From assembly GCA_903911225.1 (NCBI GenBank), contig CAIWCT010000009.1, forward strand, positions 1-42,717: 42,717 bases of DNA, written 5' to 3'. The stretch's first letter is position 1. Every line of letters begins with the position of its first letter. Below are positions 24,927-32,966 of the stretch, one piece after another. Origin of the DNA: an uncultured delta proteobacterium (GTDB taxonomy: Bacteria; Desulfobacterota; WTBG01; CAIYCZ01; CAIRTM01). Below the pieces are notes generated by a model. The model saw nothing but the letters and a program-made list of their open reading frames with translations, made no database searches and had not been told where the DNA came from. Position numbers and translations under genes: made by a program.

Positions 24927-26378
24927 ATGATTAAAAAAATTGCAGTTGTCATTGGCCTCATTATTGTAGTTGCGGTTGCCGGGTTGATCGGTATGTATAA
25001 ATATGAAAACCGGCGACTGAGTCCTGACTATTTTCAGTACTATAAAACGCAAGATACCGTGCCTGAAGGCAAGGTGGGCGTCTTTGTCACCGGACTCATC
25101 GTGCCGGAAACGCTGGGCACTGTCTTTTTTTATAATATATTCAACAAGATCACTGCCAACGTTATCCCGTGGCCTTTCAGGATTCTGGCAGGCATAGACA
25201 AGGGCGTCGCCCTGTTTGACCCTGAGCGCTACTGCGAATTTAGCGAATTTACGCCCAAGCGGCTGGTGGATGCCGAGGGCAGCGATCGGGATATCGACGG
25301 TGAGCCTTATATGGAGAAGTACAAGCGCGGCGAGGTTATCTGGCAGCCCCCCGCAAAAATGATTCATAAGGACAACGGCTATTTTCTTTACACAAAGCGC
25401 AAGGGCGGCATTCCGAGCCTTGCGGGAAAGATGCTCGGCAAGGCCCGGCTCTGGTACTATGACAAGGGCATTGTTCAGAAAAAGATCCCTCACGAAAAGG
25501 GCACGTTTGATATCATCAGCAAGGCTATGGAGCAAATTGAAAAAAGTCATCCCGGCATCATGTGGCGTGCTGAGTGCAGTGTGTATTATTACGAAATGAA
25601 ACAGAAGCTCTATGAGATGCTCGATGCCGGCTGCACGACCATCGTGCTTGCAGCGCCCATGGCCATTTATTCCCATTTTGAAGAATTTGATTCAGGCTTC
25701 CGCCACAGCAGCGAATATATTGAAGAGTGGGAAAAGGCGCATCCGGGTAAAAAAATTAAGATCATCATGGCACCGCAAATGGGCGACTTTAAACCCCTTC
25801 GCGAAGCATACCTGGCCATGCTCAAGGACCGCCTGGACACGCTGCCAAAAAATTCGTCGGTTGCCGTTGCCGCAACCGTGCACGGGCTTCCCTGGGACCA
25901 GCGGTCGTGGGAGGCCTGGATCGAGCTTGCGCCCGCGTATCGCGCGCCAATGCTTGATGAAATCCAAAAGCTACTGAGCAGCTACGGTTTTTCGAAGACC
26001 ACGGTCATGAGCTGCCAGGATGAGTTTGCCGACCCGATTCGTGACCCCAAGGACAAGTACCTTTCAACCAGCGAGGCCTACTGGAAAGCAATCAATGAAG
26101 GCTACGATTATGCGATCGCCCTGCCGCTGGAGTTTTTTGTGGAGAACAGCGACACCCTGTACTACCACGCCATAAAAAACTATGAGGGCTTTGCCGGGTA
26201 CAATGTCTATGAGCCCATCAATTATCCTGACTGGTCCGTGCCGTATACGCGTGAGTTTGTTCAAGGGAAAACACATATTATATATAATGGCGTGCCCGTC
26301 GGGAAGTATCAGCATTTTGTGGTCGATGCATTATATTCGGCTGTAAATTCTGTGCTCAGCCGCGGTGCAGCAAAGTAA
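24927..26378 (+). CDS. membrane-anchored ferrochelatase-like protein
   Basis: 483 residues. Residues 5-23 are an N-terminal membrane helix (IAVVIGLIIVVAVAGLIGM), the rest soluble. Two blocks recall class II chelatases (HemH/CbiK fold): AVAATVHGLPWDQRSW around H319, matching the HGLP catalytic His motif, and YAIALPLEFFVENSDTLYYHAI around residues 396-415, matching the P-x-F-x-(D/E)-x-x-(E/D)-x-L-Y block in which HemH has its second metal-binding acid; here D409 takes the place of Glu. The ~230 residues before are unlike HemH, and the protein is longer than normal (310-350). The anchor suggests action at the membrane. The metal and the tetrapyrrole, if any, are unknown. This resemblance was found by eye only. 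Confidence 0.6.
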   Translation: MIKKIAVVIGLIIVVAVAGLIGMYKYENRRLSPDYFQYYKTQDTVPEGKVGVFVTGLIVPETLGTVFFYNIFNKITANVIPWPFRILAGIDKGVALFDPERYCEFSEFTPKRLVDAEGSDRDIDGEPYMEKYKRGEVIWQPPAKMIHKDNGYFLYTKRKGGIPSLAGKMLGKARLWYYDKGIVQKKIPHEKGTFDIISKAMEQIEKSHPGIMWRAECSVYYYEMKQKLYEMLDAGCTTIVLAAPMAIYSHFEEFDSGFRHSSEYIEEWEKAHPGKKIKIIMAPQMGDFKPLREAYLAMLKDRLDTLPKNSSVAVAATVHGLPWDQRSWEAWIELAPAYRAPMLDEIQKLLSSYGFSKTTVMSCQDEFADPIRDPKDKYLSTSEAYWKAINEGYDYAIALPLEFFVENSDTLYYHAIKNYEGFAGYNVYEPINYPDWSVPYTREFVQGKTHIIYNGVPVGKYQHFVVDALYSAVNSVLSRGAAK

Positions 26379-26391
26379 GGAGAGAAAACTT

Positions 26392-27366
26392 ATGGCTGCA
26401 GCTGCAAAAAAGACGGTCTGTAAGGTTGATCCGGTTCTGTGCACCGGCTGCGGGGCCTGCGCCGAGGCATGTCCCATGCATATTCTTTTGGTCAGGGACG
26501 GCCTGAGCGCCATGACCAAAAGCCGTCTGTGCCTTGAATGCGGCTCCTGCGTGCGGGCCTGCCCGCAGCATGCCATCGCAGTTTCAACGGGCGATGGGGC
26601 TGACGCCGATGACGGGCAGCCTGCGGAGGCTGCGGATGCTCCCGTGATTTTCACCCATGTGCTTGACGCTGTTATGGCCATCGCCGCAGAGGAACTGAGC
26701 CCACGGCAGGTATTTTCTTATAACGGCATGGATGTGTCGGATCTCAACGTCATAGAGGCCGACGATGCACAGGGGTTTGCTCGCTGCTATACAGCTGACA
26801 AGCTGCTGAAAATGTATCAGTCCCGCTTCACCTTTTTCGACCAGATGTCTGTGGATGTCTTCGGGCTTGTGCCTGCTCCCGAATACGATCTGCCCATTTT
26901 CATGTTCGACTGGTCCGAGTCAAGCGACTCGATTTTTTATATCTGTGACTTTTACCCAACCGAAGACCCCGGAAGAAACCAGAACTATCTTGCCAGGTAT
27001 CTGTATGAGCCCCTTGACGAGCTGTATCAGCGCAGCAGCACGATTCCGGGGCTGCGGCCCATCCCGCTTCACTGGGTGCGCTCCCTTAATTCGCCCTACA
27101 TGATAACAGGCAATATCGAGAAGAACCCCCGCGAAAATATCGGCAGGCTCTTCAACAGCACGATCGACTATCTGCGGGCCTGGATCGGCCTGTGGAAAAA
27201 GGCCGTGCCCTGCGACCTGCAGTCGCGCCATATGCAGCTTGTGACCGAGCGGCGGCGCGTATTTCGCGATCTTTATCTTGAAAACGACCCGGGCATCGGC
27301 ACCATCAATAAATTTATCGGTGAGGAAAAGGGCGATCGCGTGCTAAAACTCATAATACCTGAATAA
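26392..27366 (+). CDS. 2[4Fe-4S] ferredoxin fused to a bilin-reductase-like domain
   Basis: 324 residues from the ATG at 26392, with AAGGAG upstream, 13 bases after the previous stop. Residues 10-62 hold two CxxCxxCxxxC sets (CTGCGACAEAC, CLECGSCVRAC). After an Ala/Asp linker, residues ~88-324 resemble ferredoxin-dependent bilin reductases (PcyA/HY2 family): VPAPEYDLPIFMFDW, where D173 matches the catalytic Asp of PcyA; CDFYPTED; and LENDPGIGTINKFIGEE near the C-terminus, matching the NDP...FGE block. The PcyA active-site His appears to be Val here. The electron donor is thus built into the enzyme. Without an oxygen-dependent heme oxygenase nearby, the substrate is unclear. The ferredoxin call is firm; the fused domain is a by-eye inference. 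Confidence 0.65.
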   Translation: MAAAAKKTVCKVDPVLCTGCGACAEACPMHILLVRDGLSAMTKSRLCLECGSCVRACPQHAIAVSTGDGADADDGQPAEAADAPVIFTHVLDAVMAIAAEELSPRQVFSYNGMDVSDLNVIEADDAQGFARCYTADKLLKMYQSRFTFFDQMSVDVFGLVPAPEYDLPIFMFDWSESSDSIFYICDFYPTEDPGRNQNYLARYLYEPLDELYQRSSTIPGLRPIPLHWVRSLNSPYMITGNIEKNPRENIGRLFNSTIDYLRAWIGLWKKAVPCDLQSRHMQLVTERRRVFRDLYLENDPGIGTINKFIGEEKGDRVLKLIIPE

Positions 27367-27380
27367 GAGGAGAAAGCATT

Positions 27381-28334
27381 ATGAAGACAGCGGAACAAAT
27401 CCTGTCAGGCGAAGCACTCGAGATGTTTGAAAAAATTGCAGCCATCTGGCCGCCAATTATAAGGCAGCGTAAAAAAGACAAAATCCTTCTAATGCTTTTC
27501 CTGCTTGCGCAGGCGCGAAAGATAAAGAAAGCCGATGCCGCCCTGGTTATCGAGGCCACGCGCCTGGTAGTCCCCAAATCCTATGACCCGCTGTTTCATA
27601 TGTTTGAGGACATGGAGGGTTTTAAGAAGCGCATGCTTGAGCCCTTTTTGAGCGAAGCGGCCTACAACAAAATTCCCGTGAAGGTCAGGCGCTGGCCCAA
27701 CCCCCGGCCGCGCAAAAAAGCGGCTGCCAAACAGGCGAAAACCATTCTTGCCGTCTGCGCAAGCCCGCGAGCCCGTGGCAATACCGACCTGCTCATCGAC
27801 GAGGCCCTGCGCGGTGCGGCCGACGCCGGCGCGCTAACGGAAAAGATCATGCTCCATAAAATCAAGATGGGGTACTGCATCGGGTGCCGAAAATGCAAGG
27901 AGCCGGGCTATGAAAAAATCTGCGTCATCAATGACGACATGTCGCAGGTCTATCAGAAAATTATTGATGCCGACGCGCTGATAATAGGCTTTCCTATCTA
28001 TACCGGCAGGGAGTGCGCCCAGCTCTCAACATTTTTTGATCGCTGGGACGGCTATGAGCGATACATGCTCACCTCCTGTCTCAAGCCGGGCAGGAAATCC
28101 ATGGTGATCGGCACCTGGGGCTATCCCTGTATCGACACCTATGACCATGTGATTGAAAACATTATCTCCATTCTCAATCTCCATAAGGTCGAAACAGTAG
28201 AGGCCTTGTCGGCCTGCGGGTTTGAGGGCATGCTGCATGGCCTTGACGCTGAGAGGAAAGGCGTTATCGCGCGCCATCCGAAACAGCTCAAAAAAGCCTA
28301 TGAGGCCGGGTGTGCCCTGGCCTGCAGCCGTTAG
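27381..28334 (+). CDS. iron-sulfur flavoprotein (NADPH-dependent FMN reductase family)
   Basis: 317 residues, AGGAG before the ATG, 14 bases after the previous stop. Residues 1-~100 are a helical domain not recognised. Residues 121-317 form a flavodoxin-like fold: TILAVCASPRARGNTD binds FMN phosphate, and C166, C169, C172 and C181 (CIGCRKCKEPGYEKIC) fit the compact cysteine motif that holds a [4Fe-4S] cluster in iron-sulfur flavoproteins. IIGFPIYTGRECAQLSTFFDR is the second flavin segment. It likely passes electrons to or from the ferredoxin fusion upstream, with which it forms a tight operon. Confidence 0.82.
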   Translation: MKTAEQILSGEALEMFEKIAAIWPPIIRQRKKDKILLMLFLLAQARKIKKADAALVIEATRLVVPKSYDPLFHMFEDMEGFKKRMLEPFLSEAAYNKIPVKVRRWPNPRPRKKAAAKQAKTILAVCASPRARGNTDLLIDEALRGAADAGALTEKIMLHKIKMGYCIGCRKCKEPGYEKICVINDDMSQVYQKIIDADALIIGFPIYTGRECAQLSTFFDRWDGYERYMLTSCLKPGRKSMVIGTWGYPCIDTYDHVIENIISILNLHKVETVEALSACGFEGMLHGLDAERKGVIARHPKQLKKAYEAGCALACSR

Positions 28335-28342
28335 CGCTGGCA

Positions 28343-28618
28343 TTATTTTTTCATCCCGAGCAGAACGCGGTACGGCCCCGGCGTGCCGGGCGGCATGAGG
28401 GCCACACGGTCGCCGTCTTTCAGGTGTGCGTCAAAATCCCCCGCTTTGCCGTTTATGAAGACAGCCTCCACAGCTTCCCGGGCAAGCCCCAACTGCGATA
28501 TCAGAGCCGAAGCAGTTAAGCCCTCGGCAATGTTCATAACCGCTTCACAGCAGTCAACACCCTTCTCGTGAAGCGGCTCCCTGAGAAATGATAAGGCGCT
28601 GAAGATAATGCGCGGCAT
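28343..28618 (-). CDS. MoaD/ThiS-like ubiquitin-fold protein without Gly-Gly tail
   Basis: 91 residues with the beta-grasp pattern: VEAVFINGKAGDFDAHLKDGDRVALMPPGTPGPYRVLLGMKK. The VFING and LKDGDRVALMPP blocks match MoaD/ThiS, but the chain runs on for ~12 residues past the usual end and lacks a C-terminal GG, so it may need processing or may not carry sulfur. It converges on the flavoprotein gene with 8 bases between the stops. GAGG lies before the ATG at 28618. Confidence 0.72.
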   Translation of the reverse strand: MPRIIFSALSFLREPLHEKGVDCCEAVMNIAEGLTASALISQLGLAREAVEAVFINGKAGDFDAHLKDGDRVALMPPGTPGPYRVLLGMKK

Positions 28619-28920
28619 GTGCCGGGCCTCAGTTGTTCTTGTTGTTCTGCCGGAAACACGAGTCAGCCTACTTCTTTATTTTACCGGTTCAGGAAAGTCA
28701 ATGCGATAAAATGCACAGCTGCTATGTAAAGCATGCTATCTCAGCGGGACGTCTATTTGAAGATGGAGTTCTTCCTTGAGAGTAAGACTCATTGTGCGTC
28801 GATTGTAAAAAAGAATAGAGCGGGTCTGTTTAAACATGCCACACTCTCTAATATTAATTTATCTTCAGGCGGCAATATGATATACCTGCAAGAAAAACAT
28901 TTGGTTTATAGGGAATTTAT
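28619..28920. other. gene-free region upstream of prc
   Basis: Holds the divergent control regions of the MoaD-like gene and prc. A 63-codon plus-strand frame from 28733 has neither a ribosome site nor protein-like content. No clear operator or terminator was found. Confidence 0.5.
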
Positions 28921-31038
28921 ATGAATAATGCAGTGATTAAGAAAAAATTTGCATGCTCTGTTTTTATATGGAGCATCATTGTCAACGGGCTGTTTCTGGG
29001 CTGCACACAGCATGGCGCAGTACGGGCAACAGATAATTACGACGTTCTTGCGCCCACAAAAGAACTTTCGCAGACAGCCATGGAAGTGGTTAAGGAGGTC
29101 GGTCAGACACATTATGTCAGCCATGAGCTGGATGACCGTTTTTCCAGCGCAGTATTTGACCGGTATCTGGCAGATATCGACCCTGCCCGCAGCTCTTTTC
29201 TTGCAAAGGATATACGGGATTTTGAGCCTTACCGCAAAGCTTTGGACGAAGCCCTTGCATCAGGGGACCTCAAGCCGGCTTTTATAATATATAACCGCTA
29301 CCAGGAGCGGTTTACCCAGCAAATCCTTTACCTGATCGACGCGCTTGAAAATAATCTCCAGTTGATCACTTTTGACAGTGCTGAAGAGATCGAGAGCGAG
29401 CGCAAAAATGCCCCGTGGCCCGCAGACGAAGCAGCGCTCCGGGACCTGTGGCGCCGCAGGCTTAAATCATCGCTGCTCAATCTCAAGCTTGCAGGCAAGA
29501 CCACTGAGCAGGCGCGCGAGGTTTTGCTTAAGCGCTATCGCAACCAGCTCACCCAGGTGAAACAGGTAAAATCCGAAGATGTTATGCAGATTTTTATAAA
29601 TTCCTATACGCGCTCGTATGACCCGCATACGGAATATTTGCCGCCCCGCGTATCGGATAATTTTAATATTTCCATGAGTCTGTCGCTTGAAGGAATAGGG
29701 GCCGTCCTGCAGAATGAGAATGAGTATACCAAGATCGTAAGCCTGGTGAAGGGCGGGCCCGCAGACAAGAGCGGGCAACTCAAGCCCGCCGACCGCATCA
29801 TCGGCGTAGGGCAGGGCGCAACCGGTGAAATCGTCAATGTTGTCGGGTGGCGCATCGACGATGTGGTGCAGCTTATTCGCGGGCCCAAACAAACCATGGT
29901 GCGGCTTGAAGTCATTGCGGCGCATGCAGCCGATGAGCATCAGAGCAAAATTATCAGCATCGTTCGCGATACAGTTAAGCTTGAGGAGCAGGCAGCCAAG
30001 AAAAAAATCATCACGATCGACAGGGGCCACACACCCTGCAAGGTCGGGGTGATCGACGTGCCCACTTTTTATCATGATTTTAAGGGCGATCAAGCCCGCA
30101 CGGGCTCTTTGCGCAGCACGGTTGCTGATGTGCGCCGGCTTTTAAATGAACTTGCGCAGGAAAAGGTCAGCGGTATTGTTCTCGATCTGCGGGACAATGG
30201 CGGCGGCGCGCTCAATGAGGCCAATGCCGTGTCAGGGCTGTTTATCGACAAGGGCCCGATTGTGCAGGTCAAGGACTCCCGCGGCAAGATCTCTATCATG
30301 TCGGACCCTGAAACGGGCATCGCCTATGCAGGGCCCCTGGTGGTGCTGGTAAGCCGCACGAGCGCTTCAGCCTCTGAAATCCTTGCGGGGGCCATGCAGG
30401 ACTACCACCGCGCTATCATCATGGGCGACCAGACTTTCGGCAAGGGCACAGTGCAGGCCCTGCTGCCACTGAATAAAGGGCAGCTGAAGGTGACGCAGGC
30501 CAAGTTTTACCGCATAACGGGGGAGAGCACGCAGAACAAGGGCGTGTCGCCCGACATCACCTGCCCCGGCCTCTATGACAAGAACAAAATAGGAGAAAGC
30601 GCGCTTCCCGATGCGCTTGCCTGGGATAAAATTCAGGCCGTAAACTACAAGGCATGGCCCGATCTTGGCAAGGCCATTGTCCAGCTCAACCGGAGCCATG
30701 AACAGCGGGCTGCTCAAAACCCTGACTATATCTATCTGAAGGAAATGGCGGAACATATCCGGGAGATTGGCAATAAGAGCACTCTGTCGCTGTCTGAGGC
30801 CGTGCGCAGAGCAGAGGATACGCAGGAAAAAAAATGGCGCCTTGACAATGAAAACAAGCGCCGTGCGGCAAAAAAACTGCCGCTGCTTGATAAACTGCCG
30901 GATAATGAGACCGGCAAAGACAATGCCACCGAGAGCGATAATCAAACTGAAACGCCCGGCATCGACAAAGACCCTGTGCTGACCGAGGCTGCCAATGTGC
31001 TGGTTGATTATCTGCCCCTGGCGGCGCCGGTTAAATAG
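28921..31038 (+). CDS. prc: tail-specific (C-terminal processing) protease Prc, family S41
   Basis: 705 residues, typical for Prc. An N-terminal hydrophobic stretch ends in LFLGC, a lipobox-like site, so it is exported and possibly lipid-anchored. Residues ~45-230 are the N-terminal helical domain, ~245-335 a PDZ domain (LSLEGIGAVLQ, VKGGPADKSGQLKPADRI), and ~360-560 the S41 core with SASASEILAGAMQDY (S483) and GDQTFGKGTVQ (K508) as Ser/Lys dyad. The DUF3340-like C-terminus follows. Prc trims or degrades periplasmic proteins such as murein enzymes. AGGGAA precedes the ATG. A REP-like element follows the stop codon. Confidence 0.93.
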   Translation: MNNAVIKKKFACSVFIWSIIVNGLFLGCTQHGAVRATDNYDVLAPTKELSQTAMEVVKEVGQTHYVSHELDDRFSSAVFDRYLADIDPARSSFLAKDIRDFEPYRKALDEALASGDLKPAFIIYNRYQERFTQQILYLIDALENNLQLITFDSAEEIESERKNAPWPADEAALRDLWRRRLKSSLLNLKLAGKTTEQAREVLLKRYRNQLTQVKQVKSEDVMQIFINSYTRSYDPHTEYLPPRVSDNFNISMSLSLEGIGAVLQNENEYTKIVSLVKGGPADKSGQLKPADRIIGVGQGATGEIVNVVGWRIDDVVQLIRGPKQTMVRLEVIAAHAADEHQSKIISIVRDTVKLEEQAAKKKIITIDRGHTPCKVGVIDVPTFYHDFKGDQARTGSLRSTVADVRRLLNELAQEKVSGIVLDLRDNGGGALNEANAVSGLFIDKGPIVQVKDSRGKISIMSDPETGIAYAGPLVVLVSRTSASASEILAGAMQDYHRAIIMGDQTFGKGTVQALLPLNKGQLKVTQAKFYRITGESTQNKGVSPDITCPGLYDKNKIGESALPDALAWDKIQAVNYKAWPDLGKAIVQLNRSHEQRAAQNPDYIYLKEMAEHIREIGNKSTLSLSEAVRRAEDTQEKKWRLDNENKRRAAKKLPLLDKLPDNETGKDNATESDNQTETPGIDKDPVLTEAANVLVDYLPLAAPVK

Positions 31039-31109
31039 TTCGGAGTAATGAGTTCGGAGTTCGGAGTGAATAGATTTATGATTAAAGATTCGAAATTGAA
31101 AAAATTCAT

Positions 31110-31161
31110 GTAGGGGCGGGCTTTATGCCCGCCCTCGGGAGGGGATAAACCCCTCCCCTAC
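31110..31161. repeat. REP-like double hairpin downstream of prc
   Basis: A 52-base element bounded by GTAGGGG and CCCCTAC. It holds two hairpins, GGGCGGGC-TTTAT-GCCCGCCC and GGGAGGGG-ATAAA-CCCCTCCC. The same GTAGGGGC/GCCCCTAC ends occur at the RAYT locus near 35.1-35.9 kb, so it is probably a scattered member of that REP family. Confidence 0.75.
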
Positions 31162-31242
31162 GGTTGGAAAAATATTTAATTCATGATTCAAGATTCCGGT
31201 TTTTTTTCTAAAGAACCTTAAACATTTTCGAGGATTTCGTGC

Positions 31243-32313
31243 ATGAAAATCGGCATTATCGGTCTGCCACAGACCGGCAAAAAAACACTGTTTCAGATTC
31301 TTACGGGCCATGTGTTCACTGAACACAGCGATCAGAAAAAACCCGCCATGGGAATGGCCGATATTATTGATCAGCGGTTTGACACGCTCGTGCAGATGTA
31401 TAAACCAAAAAAACAGGTGCGAGCCAAGATCGATCTGGAGCTGCTCCCGAAGCTTGAAAAGGAATCAATCGCCCGGGGCGACATATTCAAGGATATTGCC
31501 GATGTTGACGGCGTATGCCATGTGGTGCGCGCTTTCGAAGATGAGGCCATCTACCATGTGGACGGCTCTATCGATCCCGTGCGCGATATCGACATGGTCG
31601 GCGGCGAGCTGATTCTGCACGATCTGCTGTTTATCGAGAAACGGCTTGAGCGGCTCGAAGCGCAGATGAAGAAACTTAAAGACGAAAAACAGCAGAAAGA
31701 GCATGACATGCTGGTGCGGTTCCGCGAGCATTTGGAAAAAGAGCAGCCCCTGCGCCTGCTTGCGCTCAGCCCTGATGAAGACATGCTCATCCGCAGCTAT
31801 CCCTTCATCACGCTCAAGCAGATGATTCTTGCGCTCAATGTCGCAGATGACGGCCTGGGGGATATGTCCATTATCGAAAAACTGCGAACCCGCTGCGACA
31901 CTGAAAAGATGGAGGTCATGCAGGTATCGGCCAAAATGGAAGCCGAAATCGCAGCCCTTGAATCTGAGGCCGAGCGCAGGGAGTTTCTGAAAGACCTCGG
32001 CATCGATGAGCCGGCCCTGGGGCAGCTCACGCGTCTGTGCCTGAAGGCTCTGGGCCTCATGTCGTTTTTTACCGTGGGGGAGGATGAGGTTCGGCAGTGG
32101 CTCGTGCGAAAAAACGCAACAGCGCCCGAGGCTGCAGGAGCGATTCACTCAGACCTGCAGCGAGGCTTCATCCGTGCAGAGGTGTTTAAATATGACGACC
32201 TGCTGGCCCACAAAAATGAGGCGGGCCTGAAGGCCGCGGGCAAGCTTTACCTCAAGGGCAAGGACTATATTGTCGAGGAAGGCGATATTTTGAATATCCG
32301 TTTCAAGGTATAA
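31243..32313 (+). CDS. divergent YchF/Obg-family GTPase-like protein with TGS-like C-terminus
   Basis: 356 residues, close to YchF length (363). P-loop GLPQTGKKT at residues 7-15, DGVCHVVRAFED and DPVRDIDMVGGELILHDL match the YchF G3 and following region, with a coiled coil at ~135-165 (RLERLEAQMKKLKDEKQ). The G4 element reads LALNVADD, where canonical GTPases have NKxD; YchF has NxxE and prefers ATP. The C-terminus (LKALGLMSFFTVGEDEVRQW, KDYIVEEGDILNIRF) is the TGS/DUF933 part. Nine bases from the siroheme gene, it begins the tetrapyrrole operon. It is more divergent than housekeeping YchF, so it may be a second paralogue. Confidence 0.8.
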   Translation: MKIGIIGLPQTGKKTLFQILTGHVFTEHSDQKKPAMGMADIIDQRFDTLVQMYKPKKQVRAKIDLELLPKLEKESIARGDIFKDIADVDGVCHVVRAFEDEAIYHVDGSIDPVRDIDMVGGELILHDLLFIEKRLERLEAQMKKLKDEKQQKEHDMLVRFREHLEKEQPLRLLALSPDEDMLIRSYPFITLKQMILALNVADDGLGDMSIIEKLRTRCDTEKMEVMQVSAKMEAEIAALESEAERREFLKDLGIDEPALGQLTRLCLKALGLMSFFTVGEDEVRQWLVRKNATAPEAAGAIHSDLQRGFIRAEVFKYDDLLAHKNEAGLKAAGKLYLKGKDYIVEEGDILNIRFKV

Positions 32314-32321
32314 TAACTCTC

Positions 32322-32966
32322 ATGCCATATCCGCTTTTTCCGCTCTTTATCAGGCTTGACGGCAGAATCTGCCTTGTCGTCGGTGGCGGAAAGGTAGCCG
32401 GGCGTAAGGTCGATAGCCTGCTTGAGGCCGGTGCTGCGATAACGGTGGTGAGCCCCGAAGCGACAGCTCGGATTCAGAGGCTGGCATCGCAGGGCCGTAT
32501 AACATGGCTGCAGAAAATTTTTTCACCAGATGATCTTAACGGATCATTTCTCGTTATAGCAGCCACAGGCGATGCAGCAGTCAACGGGCATGTAGCGGCT
32601 GCGTGCAGGTCGCAGGCCATCCTCATAAACGTCGTTGATGAGCCCGGGCTGTGCGACTTCTTCCTGCCCGCAGTGCTGCGCCGGGGAGCTTTGTCCATAG
32701 CCATTGCAACCGAAGGCAAAAGCCCCCTGCTGGCCCGAAAGCTCAGGACGGAGCTTGAGCAGGTCATCACCGCGCCCTATGGCGAGTTTCTGGAACTGCT
32801 GGGGCAGCAGCGCGAACTGATTAAAAAAACCGTCCCCGATAGAGCACGGCGCGAGGCAATTTTCCGGTCGCTTGTCGATTCTGACATTTTCGACCTGATT
32901 GTGGCCGGCAAACAGGATGAAGCCCAGGAGCGCATACGCACATGCATCTCATCGCAGCAGGATTAA
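32322..32966 (+). CDS. precorrin-2 dehydrogenase / sirohydrochlorin ferrochelatase (Met8/CysG-N type)
   Basis: 214 residues: a Rossmann NAD site VVGGGKVAGRKVDSLLEAGA, the family blocks VNVVDEPGLCDFFLPAVLRRG (here IN for VN) and IAIATEGKSPLLARKLR, and a short helical C-terminus. It oxidises precorrin-2 to sirohydrochlorin on the way to siroheme and, in many anaerobes, to heme by the siroheme route. Its 3' end overlaps hemA by 25 bases, so translation is coupled. Confidence 0.9.
   Translation: MPYPLFPLFIRLDGRICLVVGGGKVAGRKVDSLLEAGAAITVVSPEATARIQRLASQGRITWLQKIFSPDDLNGSFLVIAATGDAAVNGHVAAACRSQAILINVVDEPGLCDFFLPAVLRRGALSIAIATEGKSPLLARKLRTELEQVITAPYGEFLELLGQQRELIKKTVPDRARREAIFRSLVDSDIFDLIVAGKQDEAQERIRTCISSQQD

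Noticed and set aside
24897-25676. 259-codon minus-strand open frame opposite the ferrochelatase-like gene
   Set aside because: Fully antisense to a gene with a signal-like N-terminus, ribosome site and recognisable motifs. No family features of its own; a codon-bias shadow.
28733-28924. 63-codon plus-strand frame before prc
   Set aside because: No ribosome site, no recognisable content, overlaps the prc start.
29467-30093. 208-codon minus-strand open frame inside prc
   Set aside because: Lies opposite the PDZ and protease coding sequence and has no protein-like pattern or ribosome site.
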